DNA of 29,620 bases from an uncultured bacterium (GTDB lineage Bacteria; Bacillota; Clostridia; Lachnospirales; Anaerotignaceae): positions 1 to 29,620 of the forward strand of contig CAJMNV010000006.1 of NCBI GenBank assembly GCA_905214825.1, in the 5' to 3' direction. The first letter of the stretch is position 1; every line of letters begins with the position of its first letter. The translations under genes and the position numbers were made by a program. The notes under the pieces are model-generated. The model was not told the DNA's origin, searched no databases, and worked only from the letters and a program-made list of their open reading frames with translations. This document shows positions 7,273 through 14,860 of the stretch, piece by piece.

Positions 7273-7734
7273 ATGGAGATTGAAAGAAAATTTTTGACAA
7301 AAACAGTGCCTTTTGTATGGGAGGTATATCCAAATCAAAAAATCAGCCAATGTTATATCAGTGTGTTGCCCACCATTCGATTGCGGCAAATGGATACACA
7401 ATATATATTGACAGTAAAAGGCAAAGGCCATATGGCAAAAGAGGAATTTGAGCTTTTGCTGACACAACAAGAATATATACATTTGATGCAAAAAGCAGAA
7501 ACGCCTGTTTTGGAAAAAGTGCGGTATAAAATTCCACTAGAAAACGGTTTGACAGCAGAATTGGATATTTATAAAGGACATTTGCAAGGGTTGATGACAA
7601 CAGAAGTGGAATTTTCTTCCGTGGCACAAGCAGCGGCTTTTGTACCGCCTGCGTGGTTTGGCAAAGAAATTACAGAAGATATTCGTTATAAAAATACACA
7701 TTTATCGAAATATGGCATACCAGATGCCGATTGA
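7273..7734 (+). CDS. CYTH domain protein, probable inorganic or organic triphosphatase
   Basis: The frame is open from 7180, but the real start is the ATG at 7273: it has AAGGAG (7259-7264) at 8 nt, lies downstream of the promoter, and gives a protein beginning MEIERKF, the family hallmark ExExK motif (Glu2, Glu4, Lys6). Later alternating basic and acidic strands (TIRLRQ, ILTVKGKG, EEFELLL, KVRYKI, AELDIYKG, TEVEFSS) form the triphosphate tunnel typical of CYTH/TTM enzymes. At 153 aa it is a compact single-domain member. Such enzymes hydrolyse tripolyphosphate, thiamine triphosphate or similar; the substrate here is unknown. Confidence 0.9.
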   Translation: MEIERKFLTKTVPFVWEVYPNQKISQCYISVLPTIRLRQMDTQYILTVKGKGHMAKEEFELLLTQQEYIHLMQKAETPVLEKVRYKIPLENGLTAELDIYKGHLQGLMTTEVEFSSVAQAAAFVPPAWFGKEITEDIRYKNTHLSKYGIPDAD

Positions 7735-7812
7735 AATGCAGTTCTTTTTTGATTGTACCTGTCATAAAGTAGAAATAGAAAAGCATGGACAAACAAAAGA
7801 GGGGGAACAGAC

Positions 7813-8934
7813 GTGTATCAAAGGCGATATGATAAGGTGTATTTGATGTTGAAACAAGAAACCACAGGATATAGTACAGCATGGGGCAGTTGTGTCATGG
7901 AAATCAAAAATGGACAAGGAACGTTGCAGATTTCTGTACAAGGCTTGTTGCCCCAAAAAGGTCTTTGTTATAAAGTGTATGGACTTTTGGCAAAGGATAT
8001 GGAGTGTACAGGCATTTTTTGTGGAAATTTGGCATTGAGCCAAAAAGGACAATGTGATTTGACTTGGGCATTTGACCCCGATGATATGGGGGACGGGTAT
8101 CAAGTGGAGGATTTATTTGCTGTGGCAATTATCACAGAACAACAAGGCAGACAAATTGCACCATTGGTAGCATATTTTGGGCAAAAAAGAGAGTGGCTGT
8201 CTGTATTTTGTCCAATGAAACAAAAAGCGGATATACAAGCGGCAGAAGCGGTGTTATTGCAACCTGCACAAGAAGAATGCAAAGCACCCACAATGACAAT
8301 ACCACCCATTGTACAACAAGAGCCAAAAACAAAAAAAGAACCAGAGCCAGAAGCGTGTGCAGAAACTGTGGAACAACCAGATGTTTCTTATCATGGGAAT
8401 TTTCGAGGGCTGTTGAAAAAATTTCGGGAAGAAATGGAAACATTGGAGGAAATGGGGATATTTCGTGCAGAAGAAAAAAATAAAATATTGGGCAATACAC
8501 AAACAAAAGAAGAAGAATGGGTTGCAGACCGTGCAGATGCGTTGCAAAACAGAGTGCCAGAAGAAACAGAACATGCATATGATGATGCAATCGCAACATA
8601 TATAGATATGACAACCAATGATTTTTTCAAAAATCATGAAATACTGTATCCTTTTGGAGATGGAAAAGCGTGGTATCGTATTTCGTTAAAAGAGTTATTG
8701 TTTTTTGATACATCGCCATTGTCATGGCAAAAAGATGCTTTTTTCTTGTTGCCATATCATCGGTATGGGCATTTGATACTGCGACAGGAAAATAAGGATA
8801 TTTGGTTTGGTTTGCCTGATATTTATGATTCGCAAGAAAAATTGCGTGGAGAAAATTTGGGGTTTTCGGAATTCCTTCCTATTGAACAAAAAAATGGTAT
8901 GGGATATTGGATTGGAAAGATACCTGCAGATTGA
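7813..8934 (+). CDS. Unknown 373-aa two-domain protein, Lachnospiraceae-like
   Basis: Translation starts at a GTG (7813) with AGAGGGGGA 6 nt upstream. The N-terminal 130 residues look like a beta-rich domain (GYSTAWGSCVMEIKNGQGTL, then YKVYGLLAKD). A Pro/Glu/Lys-rich low-complexity linker follows (about 140-190), and a C-terminal domain of about 100 aa begins near HEILYPFGDGKAWYRIS and contains YHRYGHLIL and WFGLPDIYDSQEK. The C-terminal part resembles a domain of unknown function I associate with Lachnospiraceae hypothetical proteins (possibly DUF6128), from memory only. No signal peptide or membrane segment is seen. It probably follows the CYTH gene in one transcript. Confidence 0.8.
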   Translation: MYQRRYDKVYLMLKQETTGYSTAWGSCVMEIKNGQGTLQISVQGLLPQKGLCYKVYGLLAKDMECTGIFCGNLALSQKGQCDLTWAFDPDDMGDGYQVEDLFAVAIITEQQGRQIAPLVAYFGQKREWLSVFCPMKQKADIQAAEAVLLQPAQEECKAPTMTIPPIVQQEPKTKKEPEPEACAETVEQPDVSYHGNFRGLLKKFREEMETLEEMGIFRAEEKNKILGNTQTKEEEWVADRADALQNRVPEETEHAYDDAIATYIDMTTNDFFKNHEILYPFGDGKAWYRISLKELLFFDTSPLSWQKDAFFLLPYHRYGHLILRQENKDIWFGLPDIYDSQEKLRGENLGFSEFLPIEQKNGMGYWIGKIPAD

Positions 8935-8942
8935 AAAATCTA

Positions 8943-8971
8943 TTGCAGGAAAAGGGTTTCGATAGTATGAT
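8943..8971 (+). promoter_or_regulatory. Promoter of trmB
   Basis: TTGCAG (8943-8948), 17-nt spacer, TATGAT (8966-8971), directly after the stop of the preceding gene and about 35 nt before the trmB start region. Confidence 0.55.
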
Positions 8972-9005
8972 AATGCTATATGTTTTACAATAAAGGAGCA
9001 ATGGC

Positions 9006-9649
9006 ATGAGAATACGAAAAAAACCTTGGCAGAACAAGAATTGTCACAAAACAGCCATGTGATGCAAAAAGCAGAACAATGGAAAGGCAGATGGGCAGAA
9101 TATTTTGGCAATGACAATCCCATTTATGTAGAAATTGGTTGTGGAAAAGGTGGTTTTATCCGCCAAAATGCAAAAACATTTCCCAACATCAATTTTATCG
9201 GTATTGAGCGAAATTTGAGTGTTGTGGCTGTGGCGGCAAGACGTACACAGGAAAAAATGCCGAATTTGGCTTTGGTTTGGGACGAAGCAAAAAAATTGTC
9301 TGATTTTTTTGCTGTGGGTGAGTTTCAAAGATTGTATTTGAATTTTAGTGATCCTTGGCCCAAAAAAAGACTGTATAAAAGACGTTTGACATATCGTGGA
9401 TATTTGCAAAGTTATCGAGAAGTGTTTGGTGAAAAAGGAGAAATTTTTTTTAAAACAGATAATCGAGGGCTTTTTGAATTTTCATTGAATGAATTTTGTG
9501 CAGACCATTGGCAGTTATCCAATATTTCATTGGATTTGCACAACAGCGATTTTGAGGGAAATATCATGACTGAATATGAAGAAAAATTTTCGGCACAAGG
9601 TATGCCCATTTATCGTTTGGAAGCAAGATTTGGCAAAAAAACAGAATAA
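9006..9649 (+). CDS. trmB: TrmB, tRNA (guanine-N7-)-methyltransferase, with an apparent frameshift near the start
   Basis: The enzyme makes m7G46 in tRNA using SAM. The body is intact: SAM loop EIGCGKGGFI, SDPWPKKR, TDNRGLFEFS and EYEEKFSAQG. The long frame only begins at a TTG at 9026 without a ribosome site. The natural start is the ATG at 9006, with AAAGGAG (8992-8998) 7 nt upstream; it encodes MRIRKKPW, the conserved family N-terminus, but in another frame that stops after 18 codons. Joining MRIRKKPW to AEQEL needs a -1 shift at 9017-9029, where seven As (A AAA AAA in phase) and CCTTGG occur. Either a G was lost (TGGG to TGG), or slippage on A7 restores the frame, or there is a sequencing error. 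Confidence 0.9.
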
Positions 9650-9658
9650 TAAAATGTT

Positions 9659-9692
9659 GAAGAATACTTTGAAAAAAGTATTCTTCTTTTTT
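9659..9692 (+). terminator. Terminator of trmB
   Basis: A perfect 12-bp stem (9659-9670 with 9675-9686), GAAA loop and six Ts (9687-9692). Confidence 0.9.
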
Positions 9693-9704
9693 GTTTGGAA
9701 ATGC

Positions 9705-9733
9705 TTGACATATATAGATTATCTATATATATT
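9705..9733 (+). promoter_or_regulatory. Promoter of the padR-SEDS operon
   Basis: TTGACA (9705-9710), 17-nt spacer, TATATT (9728-9733). Spacer and -10 box are covered by the operator palindromes. Confidence 0.7.
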
Positions 9734-9755
9734 TATAGATAGATAATCTATATAT
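9710..9755. promoter_or_regulatory. Double-palindrome operator, probable PadR autoregulatory site
   Basis: Two copies of the palindrome ATAGAT-W-ATCTAT stand at 9714-9726 (centre 9720) and 9739-9751 (centre 9745), 25 bp apart, and together they form a perfect 17-bp inverted repeat (9710-9726 with 9739-9755, 12-nt spacer). They overlap the promoter spacer, the -10 box and the likely transcription start. PadR proteins usually bind AT-rich dyads at their own promoters, so self-repression is the natural reading. Confidence 0.7.
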
Positions 9756-9769
9756 AAGGAGGCGGCAAC

Positions 9770-10102
9770 ATGGCACACGAAAAAGCAAATTTGACATTGT
9801 TGTTATTGAAATTATTGGAAGAAAAAGACCGCTATGGTTATGAAATCATAGAAACATTGGCAAAACGTTCTGATGATACATTTTGTTTGAAAGCAGGTAC
9901 GTTATATCCTTTGTTGCATGGTATGGAAAAAGACGGTTTTGTTACATCATATGAACAAGAAGAAAAAGGAAGAAAAAGAAAATATTATCATATTACAGAA
10001 AATGGAAAACAACAACTTGTACAACAAACTACATGGTGGAACCATTATGCAAAAGCCGTCAGCAAAGTGTTGAAAGGTGGTGTTTCCTTTGAACAAATAT
10101 GA
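9770..10102 (+). CDS. PadR family transcriptional regulator
   Basis: The 110-aa protein has the compact PadR winged helix: LLKLLEEKDRYGYEIIETLAKRSDDTFCLKAGTLYPLLHGMEKDGFV matches the family pattern (YGYEI, then GTLYPLLxxLexxGxV, residues about 22-62), followed by the beta-wing EEKGRKRKYYHITENGKQQL and a short C-terminal dimerisation helix. It is a class s-PadR. Ribosome site AAGGAGG is 7 nt from the ATG. The gene sits under a double-palindrome operator and overlaps the start of the downstream membrane protein gene, which it probably controls in response to an unknown signal. Confidence 0.93.
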   Translation: MAHEKANLTLLLLKLLEEKDRYGYEIIETLAKRSDDTFCLKAGTLYPLLHGMEKDGFVTSYEQEEKGRKRKYYHITENGKQQLVQQTTWWNHYAKAVSKVLKGGVSFEQI

Positions 10103-11483
10103 AACGATTGCCAGTTATTTGCAAAGTGTATGTGAGCAAATTAGATGGAAAAAAGCAAGACAAGCAGTATACCAAGAATTGGAGTGGCATTTGCAAGACC
10201 AAAAAGATGCCTTTTTGTCAGAGGGTATGCAAGAAAAAGAAGCAGAGCAAAAAGCCATTGCAGAAATGGGAGATGCAATGGTTGTGGGTTTGGCTTTGGA
10301 TAAAGCACATCGTCCTGTACCACAATGGGGATTGTTGTTGTTGACAGCAATGCTGTTTTTGGTGGGTATGTGTTGCAGATTATTTTTATACGATGATAGG
10401 ACGTGGAGAGAAGTTGTGCCTGTGGTTGGTTTGGGCATTGTATTGTTTTTGGGGGCATATTTTTTAGATTTTTCTATATTGATGCGACGTGCAAAAAGCA
10501 TTGTTTGTGTGACAACCATTATTTTGGTATTGAGTTTTTTATGCCAAACACCTAGTATCAATGGCAAGCCACAATTTTTGTTGTTTCCTATGACATCTTT
10601 TGCATTGTGGTTGCCATTATCGTATATTTCGCTTTTGTGTGTATTGCGACAAAAAAAGCAACATGATTCTTGGTTTGCAATTCATGGATGTATGGGAGAA
10701 AAATGTTTTTCCATTCCTTGCGAAGGAAAACAATTTCGTTTTTGGATTGCCATTATAGGATATATTGGTGGGGTTTGTTTTTTAATTCCTTGTGCTTTGT
10801 TTTCAAATACCATTATATTTGCAATTTCTGCGGGATTTGCTTTATTTCTGGCAGTTGAGCAAGATTGGTTTGGGATTGGAAAACAACGAGGACGAAAATG
10901 GCTGATGATGGGTGTTGTGGCGATTTTGGTTATGGGGATATGTTTGTTTTTCAGAATATTTCCATATTTTATGCATCGTTTGGATCAAAGTGACCCTATG
11001 GGTAGTGGATTTTTGCGTTATTTGTTTGCAGGATTTTGGCAAGATAGCCAATGGATTGGAGAGGGGATTCCACAAAATCCGTTTTTGTTAGATATTTTGG
11101 AAAAAACAAATGGAAATTGGGATTTGTCAAATGATTCTGCAATATTATTAGAAATTGGTTTTCGATATGGCAAGGTATTTGTTGGACTGACATTAGCTTT
11201 ATTTGTGATATTTTTTATCAAATGTTGGTTGCAAATTAGAAAACAAAAAGCGATTTTGGCAAATATGACAGCAAAAGTGATATTTTTGATATTGGTGTTG
11301 CAGTTCTTATTTTCTGTGATTTTTCAGTTTGGTATTCCGGTTCTTACATCATTTTCATTGCCATTGATTTCATGGGGAGATACAGGAATTTTGCTTAATA
11401 GTATATTGATTGGATTTCTGTTATCTGTGTTTCGTGTAGGACAGGAATGTCAGCAATGGATTTTTTTTCCCGTCAATAAATAA
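10089..11483 (+). CDS. SEDS-like (FtsW/RodA/SpoVE-type) membrane protein with permease-prefix N-terminus
   Basis: The N-terminal 80 residues (NKYETIASYLQSVCEQIRWKKAR ... EGMQEKEAEQKAIAEMGDAMVVG) form the helical permease prefix domain often paired with PadR regulators. About ten membrane segments follow. The end, SLPLISWGDTGILLNSILIGFLLS, resembles the last SEDS segment (family form PFISYGGTSLL), and LSNDSAILLEIGFRYG stands where SEDS proteins have TDFIFAVIGEEFG, but key residues have drifted, so glycosyltransferase activity is doubtful. I choose TTG at 10089 because AAAGGTGG lies 8 nt upstream and the family begins M-[ND]-K-Y; GTGs at 10077 and 10080 are the alternatives. It overlaps padR by 14 bp. 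Confidence 0.8.
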   Translation: MNKYETIASYLQSVCEQIRWKKARQAVYQELEWHLQDQKDAFLSEGMQEKEAEQKAIAEMGDAMVVGLALDKAHRPVPQWGLLLLTAMLFLVGMCCRLFLYDDRTWREVVPVVGLGIVLFLGAYFLDFSILMRRAKSIVCVTTIILVLSFLCQTPSINGKPQFLLFPMTSFALWLPLSYISLLCVLRQKKQHDSWFAIHGCMGEKCFSIPCEGKQFRFWIAIIGYIGGVCFLIPCALFSNTIIFAISAGFALFLAVEQDWFGIGKQRGRKWLMMGVVAILVMGICLFFRIFPYFMHRLDQSDPMGSGFLRYLFAGFWQDSQWIGEGIPQNPFLLDILEKTNGNWDLSNDSAILLEIGFRYGKVFVGLTLALFVIFFIKCWLQIRKQKAILANMTAKVIFLILVLQFLFSVIFQFGIPVLTSFSLPLISWGDTGILLNSILIGFLLSVFRVGQECQQWIFFPVNK

Positions 11484-11484
11484 G

Positions 11485-11514
11485 AATATCCCTGCTTGTG
11501 CAGGGATATTTTTT
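11485..11514 (+). terminator. Terminator of the padR-SEDS operon
   Basis: An 11-bp perfect stem AATATCCCTGC / GCAGGGATATT with TTGT loop, then Ts. It lies between two converging genes and may also act weakly on the minus strand. Confidence 0.85.
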
Positions 11515-12403
11515 ATTGTAATAATGTAGATAGTATAAACAATGCGGAAAATATCAAAAATATGACAACCATAATCATCAAAGAGGCACTCCATATTTTT
11601 TTGCCGGATACAGCAGGTTGTGCCATGCGTGGCACAGGGGCAGGGTGACGACGAATGAACCAATAAAACAACCCCAGCAAAAATGGAAAATATGTCAAAC
11701 ATTGTACACCTGTTTGAAACAGCTGGGTAAATATAGAAACAGGTTCTGTTGTACCAATTTGGTTCGGCATCCAATACATGGCAATACAATTCATGCCATT
11801 GACAAAAAAATGTGGCAGCATAGAAGCAAATATAGACCCTGTGCGTTGTACCAAAAAGGCAAATATACCACCAAATAAAAAGGCATATAATCCTTGTTGT
11901 AAATTTAAGTGCAATAGTGCAAACAAAAAAGAACTCATTACAATGGCTTTGATCCAGCCCAAATGCCGATAACCTGTCAATGCTGCCCCACGAAACAACA
12001 ATTCTTCAAATAATGCAGGCTGTACTGCAATAAAAAGCAAAGATAACCAAATACTGTTGTTGCTAAGCGATGCCATAGCTTCTTCTGCAACATTTGGTTG
12101 CAGAGGTGATGTCAAAACAACCACAAAAGCCAAAAAAGGCAGTGAGAAAAAAGCAATCCCAATGGAGATAAAAGCATCTTTCCAATGCAAAGGATACAAA
12201 GAATAACAGTCTTTGATAGATTTCTTTTCGGTAATGGGATAAATCACAAGCAATGGTATAAATATAATACACTGTATCATGATGTTTAATAATATTGCTG
12301 GAATAAATGGAAAAATATTGGGCAACAACCATGATAATACATGAGAACAAACGATAAAATACAAAAATACAAATAAAAAATATTGATTGGTTCTTCTTGT
12401 CAT
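11513..12403 (-). CDS. CPBP family intramembrane metalloprotease (Abi/CAAX protease type)
   Basis: The 296-aa protein has seven to eight membrane segments and the three CPBP motifs: EELLFRG (residues 133-139), FALLHLN with His165, and PHFFVN with His198 and Asn202. These Glu/His residues form the metal or catalytic centre of Rce1-like proteases. Bacterial members act in peptide maturation, bacteriocin self-immunity or signalling; nothing next to it reveals the substrate. AGGAGG precedes the ATG at 12403. It lies downstream of the AI-2E gene on the same strand, after a hairpin terminator, and I find no clear promoter of its own. Confidence 0.92.
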   Translation of the reverse strand: MTRRTNQYFLFVFLYFIVCSHVLSWLLPNIFPFIPAILLNIMIQCIIFIPLLVIYPITEKKSIKDCYSLYPLHWKDAFISIGIAFFSLPFLAFVVVLTSPLQPNVAEEAMASLSNNSIWLSLLFIAVQPALFEELLFRGAALTGYRHLGWIKAIVMSSFLFALLHLNLQQGLYAFLFGGIFAFLVQRTGSIFASMLPHFFVNGMNCIAMYWMPNQIGTTEPVSIFTQLFQTGVQCLTYFPFLLGLFYWFIRRHPAPVPRMAQPAVSGKKIWSASLMIMVVIFLIFSALFILSTLLQ

Positions 12404-12431
12404 AAAATACCTCCTACTACTTTCTATAAAG

Positions 12432-12470
12432 AAAAAATATCCCCTGTATCCAAATGGACAAAGGGGATAC
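12432..12470 (-). terminator. Terminator between the AI-2E gene and the CPBP gene
   Basis: On the minus strand TATCCCCT...AGGGGATA with inner TGTCC/GGATA pairs, then six Ts. Read-through may feed the CPBP gene. Confidence 0.75.
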
Positions 12471-12474
12471 GGTT

Positions 12475-13665
12475 TTATGGTTCTGTGGATGTATCTGTGT
12501 TGTGATATTTTTTTTGATATTTGCGGTCAATATATTCATTGCAAAACATTTTGATTGCAGCGAATATAGGCACACCAATAAACATACCCAAAGGCCCGAT
12601 TAAAGCGCCACCAATGATGACTGCCAATATAATCCACAAAGGACTGACGTCCAAAGAGTTTCCCAAAATTTTTGGACCCAAGAAATTGCCATCAAATTGC
12701 TGTAATGCAAGTATGAACAATCCAACCCAAACAGCGTGTAAAGGACTGATGAGTAATGTCAGTATGACAGCAGGGATACCGCCCAAAAACGGCCCGAAAT
12801 AAGGTATCATATTTGTAACACCGATGATCAAGCTCAACACCAAAACAAGAGGTGCTTTTATGATTGTCAAACCAATAAATGCCAGTATACCAATAATCAA
12901 GGAATCTAACGCTTTGCCAACAATGAAGCTTTGGAAAATATGGTGGATACGACTGCAATTATAAAAAATACGTTTTGCAACTGTAGCATTTGTCAAAGCA
13001 TATGTGATTTTTTGCATTTGGTTTTTGAAGCCTTCTTTGTCATACAGCATATAAAATGCAATAAATATTGCCATAATGCCATTGAATGCAGCACGTCCCA
13101 CGCTGAACACATTGCCAATGATTGTTTCTAATATCAATGACATATCTTGTGTTGCACCCAGTAGAGGTTGTAATATATAGTCGATGAGCTGATTGACATC
13201 TTCCCCATCAATAAAATCCACTTGTGAAAACAATATTTCAATTTTGTTATTCAATGCCTCTGTATAGGCAGGCAGTTGTTTTGCAAATGTAATGACAGAA
13301 GATTTGACTTCTGGTATCAAATAAATGACAATCCATACCATACCACCAATGACAATGGTATATATCAATAATATGGCAATGGTACGGGTAGCACCAGGGT
13401 GTTTTGCGAACCAAGAATTCGCTTTTTTGGTATGTCGCTCAAAAAAGTTGATAAACGGATTGAGTATATACGCAATCATAAATCCCAATAAAAACGGCAA
13501 ACATAATGTTTGTAATACAATAAAAAATCTGTGTATGCTGCTACTGATGGCAGGCAAATTGCCTATAATTTTTTCAAAAAGCACTGTTGCTGCCAATACC
13601 AAAAATACATATACTGCAATTTTGAAATAAAATTTGTCGGTTTTGTTGAAATTCCACTTTCTCAA
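12475..13665 (-). CDS. AI-2E family transporter (YtvI/PerM-like permease)
   Basis: The 396-aa membrane protein has the family plan: two or three N-terminal segments with FLLGFMIAYILNPFINFFER (about 55-75), a long amphipathic middle region, and a C-terminal block of helices with GVTNMIPYFGPFLGGIPAVI and LGPKILGNSLDVSPLWIILAVIIGG patterns (about 285-350). Members include the AI-2 exporter TqsA and Na+/H+ or unknown transporters; the substrate cannot be read here. Translation starts at TTG (13665) with AGGAG 9 nt upstream; no ATG fits the ribosome site. The C-terminal tail is basic. Confidence 0.92.
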   Translation of the reverse strand: MRKWNFNKTDKFYFKIAVYVFLVLAATVLFEKIIGNLPAISSSIHRFFIVLQTLCLPFLLGFMIAYILNPFINFFERHTKKANSWFAKHPGATRTIAILLIYTIVIGGMVWIVIYLIPEVKSSVITFAKQLPAYTEALNNKIEILFSQVDFIDGEDVNQLIDYILQPLLGATQDMSLILETIIGNVFSVGRAAFNGIMAIFIAFYMLYDKEGFKNQMQKITYALTNATVAKRIFYNCSRIHHIFQSFIVGKALDSLIIGILAFIGLTIIKAPLVLVLSLIIGVTNMIPYFGPFLGGIPAVILTLLISPLHAVWVGLFILALQQFDGNFLGPKILGNSLDVSPLWIILAVIIGGALIGPLGMFIGVPIFAAIKMFCNEYIDRKYQKKYHNTDTSTEP

Positions 13666-13830
13666 TATGGTGTTCTCCTTTGTAATGGTTTCATTGTTCT
13701 TTTATCATACTATGAAAAATAAAAAAGTGCTATAATATTTTCCTTAAAAATTTGTAAAGAATAAAAAATAATTATTTATTAAGAAAAACATAATATTTTC
13801 ATACCAAAGCATTACATTTTGCATTGTACA

Positions 13831-13859
13831 TTGACCTATATTTTTTGGTTGTTTATAAT
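13831..13859 (+). promoter_or_regulatory. Promoter of moxR-DUF58
   Basis: TTGACC (13831-13836), 17-nt spacer, perfect TATAAT (13854-13859), 37 nt before the moxR ATG. Confidence 0.75.
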
Positions 13860-13896
13860 AAAAAATGAAAAATGGATTTTTGGGAGGTATGCACAC

Positions 13897-14859
13897 ATGG
13901 AAGAAAAAGAAATACAACAATTTGTAACAGATTTTGAAACCATTGAAAAAGAAATCGGAAAAGTTATCATTGGGCAAAAAGAATTGATACGTCATGTTTT
14001 GGTGGCAATGGTAGCAGGTGGCAATGTGTTGCTGGAAGGTATGCCGGGGCTTGGCAAAACACAGCTTGTCAAAGCCATTGGCAAAACAATGGGTTTGGTA
14101 TTTTCTCGTATACAGTTTACACCCGATTTGATGCCTGCCGATGTGACAGGTACTACCATATTGACTACAGATGAACAGTGCAGACAATCTTTTTCATTTC
14201 GCAAAGGGCCTGTGTTTTCCAATGTTGTGTTGGCAGACGAAATCAACAGAGCAACACCCAAAACACAATCAGCACTTTTGGAAGCCATGCAGGAGCATAC
14301 GGTGACAGGTGGCAATCACACATATACATTGGAAGAACCATTTTTTGTATTGGCAACACAAAACCCACTAGAAACAGAAGGAACATATCCTTTGCCAGAG
14401 GCACAAATGGACCGTTTTTTGTTGAAATTAGATGTGCCGTTTCCCAATAAATCAGAATTGATACAGATTGTGATGGCAACCACAAAAGAAGAAACACAAA
14501 CATTGGAAACGGTTTGTAGTGGTGAAAAATTGTTGCGTATGCGAAAAATTGCAGAACAAGTGCCCATTGCAGAACCGGTTGCAGAATATATGATGGATGT
14601 CATATTGCAGACACACCCAGAATATGAAAATGCCCCAGAAGTTGTCAAACAGTATGTGCGATATGGTGCAAGTCCTCGTGGGGCACAGTCTTTGATGAAA
14701 GCGGCAAGGGTGTTGGCATTATTAGCAAAGCGGTATCATGTGGCATATGAAGATGTGAAACAAGTTGCAAAACCTGCGTTGCGGCATAGAGTATTTTTAA
14801 ACTTTGAGGGCATTGCAGAAGGTAAAACAGCAGATGAAATCATAGAGGCGTTGTTGTGA
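13897..14859 (+). CDS. MoxR family AAA+ ATPase
   Basis: The frame is open from 13819, but the start is the ATG at 13897: GGGAGG lies 9 nt upstream and the 13819 ATG would precede the promoter. The 320-aa protein has Walker A GMPGLGKT (residues 48-55), Walker B VVLADEINR, sensor 1 ATQNPLETEGTYPLPEAQMDRF and a C-terminal lid with GASPRGAQSL. MoxR ATPases act as chaperones that assemble or activate partner proteins with metal-binding VWA domains. The next gene, one base downstream, encodes the usual DUF58 partner. Confidence 0.95.
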   Translation: MEEKEIQQFVTDFETIEKEIGKVIIGQKELIRHVLVAMVAGGNVLLEGMPGLGKTQLVKAIGKTMGLVFSRIQFTPDLMPADVTGTTILTTDEQCRQSFSFRKGPVFSNVVLADEINRATPKTQSALLEAMQEHTVTGGNHTYTLEEPFFVLATQNPLETEGTYPLPEAQMDRFLLKLDVPFPNKSELIQIVMATTKEETQTLETVCSGEKLLRMRKIAEQVPIAEPVAEYMMDVILQTHPEYENAPEVVKQYVRYGASPRGAQSLMKAARVLALLAKRYHVAYEDVKQVAKPALRHRVFLNFEGIAEGKTADEIIEALL

Positions 14860-14860
14860 T

